64,000 bases of DNA. Source: Dactylorhiza incarnata (taxonomy: Eukaryota > Streptophyta > Magnoliopsida > Asparagales > Orchidaceae). Where the stretch lies: assembly GCA_033032865.1 (NCBI GenBank), contig JAWHQI010000065.1:4464001-4528000 (forward strand). Direction: 5' to 3'. The notes beneath the pieces are model-generated. The model made no database searches, was not told the DNA's origin, and was given only the letters and a program-made list of their open reading frames with translations. The position numbers were made by a program, and so were the translations under genes. Positions 59,346 through 64,000 of the stretch are shown here, in pieces (the stretch's first letter is position 1; each line of letters begins with the position of its first letter).

Positions 59346-61067
59346 TCATTCAGGAGGAGTAGGAGGAGTTTTTCTCTTCCTAGAGAATACTAAAGGGAGA
59401 TCAGGTCTTTTTATAGAGGTGAGTTGCTCCTTCTCAGTAGCAAGATGTTCATTCAGCTCCCCCTGAGTCAAAGCAGTCTGCTCCCCCTGAGATGAAATTT
59501 CCTTTACACTTTCTTTTTTAGCTTCTTCAGCTTCTTTCCCAGCTCCAGCTTCAGCTATGATAGCATCTGGCTCTCCCTGAGCTTCAGCTTTTTTTTCTTT
59601 CTCACTTTCAGCCATACCTTCAGCCTCAGCTTCCTTTTCAACTTCTTTCTCTACTCTACTTGCCTCCCTTTGAAATACAACTACTTGTTGTTCAGCTTCT
59701 CTTGCTATAAAAAGTACATCTGTTATCTGTTCATTAGTATGTAGCTCAGGTACTTTTTCATTCCCAATGGTCTTAAGCAGAGCAGGACTATCAGATTTTG
59801 ATGTTTGAGGGGATTTGTGTGAGTGAGATTTGTGACTGGAGAGCTGCTCTTCATCTAACTTCTCCCCCTTCTTGACCTTCTTAGCTAAGGAGGTTAAGAA
59901 AGACTTAGTGACCCTAGATGAAGAGATAGAGGACTTCAAGCTTTGCACAGAGGCATTGGCCCCATCTATTTGGGTTTGCATGTGCATGATGGAGGAGTGA
60001 AGTAGGGAGCAGTGCCCATCAAGCATGTCCTGGAATTTATGGGTTACTTGTTGAATGCACTGGAGAAGAAGTGCTTGTATGGATGAGGATGGTTCAGGTT
60101 GTGTTGGTGGAGGAGATACCAATAATGGTGGAGAGGATGAAGGTGGAGAGATGACTGTATTCCTGAGATTAGTGGTTGTAGTGAGAAGGTGAGGTGTGTT
60201 TGATGGAGGAGGAGGAGAAATAAAGGTGGGTTGAACAGATGAGTCCATAGGAGGAGGAGAAGCAGGTGGTGAAGAGGGTCTTTCAGGCTGGGATCCAGGC
60301 CTTGGGATCTGCCTGTCCCATTTGGAGAAGAGTGATATAGATATTCTTTTTCCAGGGGGAATGGGAATATCTTTTGACCTACATAGGTCAGGATAGGAGT
60401 GTCTGAGTACTTGGCTCATTATCCTCATAAAGGCATTCTCCTTATGAGAATATTTGTAGCCTATCATCTTTAGCAAGCAATTGGCCCGGTCAATCTTCTT
60501 TTTCAGCACAAGGGCCCCCATTATATTCAGTTGCTGCTTGGGCACTGCATCATGGGTTGAGATTTTGCAGAGTAGTATTTTTCCTACTATGTCTGCCAGG
60601 AGCTTGTATTCATCAGAGAAATCTATTTTCTTCAAGTTGATTGCTTTATCTTTGGAGAATCCCATGGTGGTTAACAAATTTCTAGTTTCTTCAGGGGTGA
60701 GTTCCACAAGTTCACCACCTGATAAAGGAATGATGATGGAGATTTAGTTAATTTCCTTTTTCCTTTTTGGATTTGAATAAGAATGGTGTTGGTATGTACC
60801 TGATGGTAGGTCAAAGGTGTCCCTAAGATTTTCTGCAGAAATTGAAACATGTGTTTCATGGATTGTTCTTGCAATCTCTCCATGTTCAGATATTTGTGCA
60901 TTATTCATTAACTCAGTAAGTTCTACTTCCAGGAGTCTGCATCTTGTCGAGATGAGTTTATCCAGACCAGCTTCAGTAAAAAGAGCTATAATGCTTTTGT
61001 AGTTTTCGGCGGCGGCTTTGAAGGAATCCAGATCAATGTCGAAACCAGAATTGATCTTGGGAGCCAT
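59346..61067 (-). CDS. 3' ORF of element C, 573 codons with one internal stop
   Basis: Reads from MAPKINSG (61067) to a stop at 59346 in one frame with a single TAA at 60744-60746, after about 107 codons. A second ATG at 60707 opens the remaining 453 codons. Parts: an N-terminal region with LLEVELTELMNNAQIS; LADIVGKILLCKISTHD and KWDRQIPRPGSQ in the middle; a Pro/Ser-rich linker; a region like a coiled coil; an Ala/Glu/Lys-rich stretch; and a basic tail (FSRKRKTPP). No signal peptide or membrane helix is seen. It is homologous to the 3' ORF of E with nearly equal length. Function unknown; it may be a SIRE env-position protein with a structural or nuclear role. Confidence 0.72.
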
Positions 61068-61479
61068 TTTGGTCAGTGAGATGGAAGAAAAGATGACTGG
61101 ACTGAGAGGAATGAGAGATTAGAGAGTGTGTAGATTCCTAATCGAAGAGTGTTATTTGAGTCAGGTGAAGCATCGAAACGAGACACAACTCGAGGTTTAT
61201 TCGGTACTACAGTAGATGGGATGGAGAATCATTTCGTATTGCCGCTTATTTTCATGAAGACGACGTTACGTTGAATGGAACTTGACGTATGTTTCAGTAT
61301 TGAGATGCTAGGGTTTCCAGTTTGATGTAAGCGTCTAAGTGACTTTTATATTTCTGAAAATTCTAGGTTTTTCTTGAGAGATTTTTACTTCCTAATCCTA
61401 TGGTTTTCTAAGTCAGCTTTGGACTAATTTTATACATAATTGGATTGATTGTGCCAACATTGTTTGGCAATGTGGCCAG
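61068..61479 (-). promoter_or_regulatory. Putative promoter region of the 3' ORF of C
   Basis: Minus strand AATATAAAAG at 61352-61343 is a plausible TATA box, followed by GGAAACCCTAGCATCTC (about 61319-61305) and a pyrimidine-rich leader (CTCTAATCTCTCATTCCTCTC) to the ATG at 61067. The layout parallels that upstream of the 3' ORF in E. Confidence 0.45.
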
Positions 61480-63715
61480 TTTTATTGCAGATATAAAACC
61501 TGTTTGTCTTTGGATTATGGTAACTTGAGTGTTGATTAGGATAAAATTGTTGATTAGGATGAAAGTTTAGATTAGGATGAATGGGTCCTAAATGGGGTTT
61601 AAGATAGAAAAATTTTGTAGGATAGATATGTCCTGAATTTAAGTTACTCTGAGATTTTATGCGTCGATAGGTATTTGACGTATGTTGAGAGTTACGTCGA
61701 TTTATATTCGACGCTTTCTCTAGATTGCGTCGATCTGGAATCGATGCATGGAAGTAGTTGCGTCGATTATAAGTCGACCAATTTTATTCATGCGTCGATT
61801 TGAGGTCAAAGTTTCTGAGAGATCGCGTCGAGTAGAGTTCGACGTACTATCATTCATGCGTCGATATGAAGTCGACGCAAATGTGTCTTCACAGATTTTA
61901 TTTTTCCATTTTTCTGGTGGGAGATTTATTTCTTTGTGAATTATTTCTTTTGGCCTAGTTGCCTTCTCAAAATGAGTTTGTTCATCTTCTTCTGAATGGT
62001 ATGAGGATGATCTATCAAGATGGTTTATCTCCTTGAAGGTGAAGTCTTCTTTATTTTGTGCTTCTTCTTCTATGTTTGTTGATTTGATGGGTTTAGTAAA
62101 TTTAACAGGGCTCATCCAAGCAGGTTTGGTAGATGGTATTGAACTTGTTGAGGGATCAGCCCCTAGCCCCAGATTCTTATGTCTTATTGTTTGTTTTTCA
62201 GTGATTTCTGTAAGTGTTTGGCTTCTGACTTTTATAGATTCTTCAAAAGCTTTTGTCTGGGATACCTTATTCTTAAGGAGTTGATTTTCTATTTTAGCAC
62301 TTTCTATTTCCTTTTCTCTTTTTATTGATTTTACACCTTAGTTCGTAATTTTTTGAACATGTGTCCTCTATATTTCTCATATTAATTTGTTCTTTTAGAT
62401 CCTTAATTTCTTGTTTAGCTTTTAGTTGATCTAAACAGAATCCTTTAAAATCATTTTTGAAATCATCACATAAAAAATCTATTTCATCAAAAATGCTTAC
62501 CTCATCCTTATCCTCAGATTCCTCTATGAGAATAAGGCTATTTGCTTTTGTTGTTGAATTTTCTTTTTCATCTTCAGAAGAGATGCTTCCTTCTGATCCT
62601 GTTTCACTCCATGATTTAGCAGCATATTCTTCCTTTGAGCTTTCAAAAGCCATTAAGCATAGGTCTTCTTGCTTAGACTCTTCATTGTCACATTTAGATG
62701 AGGTGCTGTCCTCAGAATCTGTTTCACTCCAAGCTTCTGCAATGAAGCCTCTTTCTTTCTTCTTCCCCTTTTTCTTGAGATCTTTCTTTTTCAGATCTTT
62801 CTTTTTCTCAGCATTTTTTGGACATTCTGGGGCAATATGTCCAGTTTTCCTGCAGGAATAACAAACAATTTCTTTAGTAGGAGTCTTACTTGGTGTTGAC
62901 TCTCTTCTTCTAGACTCATCTGTCCTGACCCATTTCTTGAATCTTCTGGCCAGGAGACTGAATAATTCTTCTTCATTAACATGGGTTTCTTCTTCTGTTA
63001 CTTTTAATGCAATGTTTCTATCTTTTGAAGAGGTTGGAGTGTTTTCCCTTCTTTCCTTCTCTTCTCTGGTTTTCAGTAGTTGCTCATAGGATTTGCGTTT
63101 TCCTAAGAGGGCATCTGTTGAGATTTCCTTTTGTCCTCTTGTATCTCTTATTGCCCATATTCTTGAGTCTCATGAACTTGGGAGACTCATTAATAGTTTG
63201 TCATTGATCTCTATGAGAGATATCTCTCTATCCAAGTTCCTTAATTGATTGATGATCAGACTGAATCTGTCATACATCTTAGATATGTTTTCTTCATTCT
63301 TCTTTTGGAAGTTCTCATATTGGGAGATCAATAGAGCCTTCTTATCTTTCCTTTCATCAGCACTTCCTTCTACCATCTTTGTAAGAGCCTCCAAGATTTC
63401 TTTGGCTGATTCACAGTCAACAACCCTTTGAAAGATTTCATCTGAGAGGGTTGAGACAAGAATGTTCACAGCTTTTGCATCATATGCTCTTGCCTTCTTC
63501 TCATCATCTGTCCACTCAGCCCTTGGGACAAGTGTTTGAGTCACTTTACCACTTGAGTCCTTTCTATAAGGCTTGGGAGGACCTGTCAAAATAACATTAA
63601 ACAATTCTTCATCAGTAGAATTCATATAGATCCTAATTCTTGTTTTCCAAAGTGCAAACTTTTCAAGATTGCACATTGGTGGTCTAGTGGAAGCATAATC
63701 TTTGATTTGTGCCAT
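61480..63715 (-). pseudogene. gag: Gag of element C
   Basis: Starts at 63715 with MAQIKDYASTRPPMCNLEKF, then LWKTRIRIYM and SAKEILEALTKMVEGSADERKDKKALL (the copia gag capsid). It breaks near 63170 and continues in shifting frames: a good zinc knuckle CYSCRKTGHIAPEC near 62865-62825, a Ser/Glu-rich acidic region (62650-62300), a 131-codon open segment (62115-61720) and a partial second knuckle (YICNKTGHIAKQC, about 61530-61490). CGTCGA/TCGACG motifs like those of the C LTR are embedded at 61660-61880. Several frameshifts make it non-functional as read. Confidence 0.85.
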
Positions 63716-63787
63716 AAAAAGTTTTTAGAAATATATATATATATGAGGTAGGATCTTTTTGATCAAGGAGTTACCCCTTTTTGATCA

Positions 63788-63805
63788 ACCTACCTCTGAT
63801 ACCAA
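63788..63805 (-). other. Primer binding site of element C
   Basis: Minus strand TTGGTATCAGAGGTAGG next to the LTR end; it matches the tRNA-iMet complement. Confidence 0.88.
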
Positions 63806-63806
63806 T

Positions 63807-64000
63807 TGAAAGTACAGTTAACCTCACTAGAATTCTCTAGAGGGGGGTGAATAGAGATTTAAGAACATTTTGTGCAAAGTTAATAAATATATATATATAT
63901 GTGTGTAATATTCACAGATTTAAGCTTCCCACACACCAACAAGAATTAAGCAAATAAAGAAAGAAATAGCAAAAAGAAAATCACAGCACAACACAAAAAA
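63807..64000 (-). repeat. 5' LTR of element C, partial
   Basis: Plus strand TGAAAGTACAGTTAACC onward, closely matching 52270-52460, including the (TA)n stretch. It continues beyond the window edge. Confidence 0.9.

Larger units (their letters stand above)
52270..64000 (-). mobile_element. Copia element C: gag and 3' ORF, no pol (partial)
   Basis: Minus-strand element running past the right edge. Its 3' LTR is 52270-59146 (interrupted by the B cluster), its interior 59147-63806 and its 5' LTR begins at 63807. The 4,660-base interior holds primer site, gag, a spacer and the 3' ORF. No protease, integrase, RT or RNase H motif is visible in any frame between the last zinc knuckle (~61500) and the 3' ORF start (61067), so it looks like a non-autonomous SIRE derivative that would need pol from a partner. 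Confidence 0.82.

Noticed and set aside
59346..61067. Retroviral-type envelope glycoprotein
   Set aside because: Position fits the env-like ORF of SIRE elements, but there is no signal peptide, no membrane helix and no Cys-rich ectodomain.

Overview
The window is plant nuclear DNA made almost entirely of nested LTR retrotransposons; I found no host gene, rRNA, tRNA or CRISPR array. The plant assignment rests on Ty1/copia pol genes of the SIRE/Maximus type with tRNA-iMet primer sites (TGGTATCAGAG), an Athila-type Ty3/gypsy element with the TGGCGCCGTTGCCGGGGA primer site, Tat-like integrase remnants, and solo LTRs with exact 5-bp target duplications. The species cannot be named from this sequence.

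Layout. 1-1859: 3' end of a copia element (RT/RNase H remnant plus LTR). 1860-6001: decayed Tat-like gypsy DNA. From 6002 on there is a Russian doll. Element E (copia, minus strand; 3' LTR 6002-7245, a ~570-codon 3' ORF, RNase H and RT up to 13602) carries a solo gypsy LTR (10824-12789, target site GGTAG) and is interrupted by element A. Element A (copia, plus; LTR 13603-15380, gag-pol to 50068) is interrupted by (i) a 27.5-kb minus-strand gypsy-like element with ~5.7-kb LTRs and a non-coding 2.4-kb interior (18466-46013, target site CAAGG), which itself holds a 13.7-kb Athila element inside one LTR (28966-42651, target site CCTTC); (ii) a solo copia LTR (47557-49114, target site GATGA) that splits the YVDD motif; and (iii) element B1 (50069 onward). 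B1's gag is interrupted by element C (minus, 52270 to beyond the window), and C's LTR is interrupted by a rearranged cluster of B copies (53560-59111, target site ATTTC). The deepest chain is E > A > B1 > C > B cluster.

How the parts relate. Only the Athila element keeps close to a full set of catalytic residues (one frameshift and three nonsense codons in gag-pol). A, E and the B copies are pseudogenes. Element C has gag and a 3' ORF but no pol. Its 3' ORF (573 codons with one internal stop) is homologous to the frameshifted 3' ORF of E, and both are preceded by a plant-like TATA box and an AACCCTA motif, which suggests a separately transcribed gene. Across six copia LTR families the U3 region upstream of the TATA box is filled with a short, often self-complementary motif that differs from family to family. 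This, the pol-less C element, the giant-LTR element and a covarying hairpin array in the Athila LTR are the most unusual signals. All element ages, orders and family names are read by eye from sequence; no alignment or database search was run.
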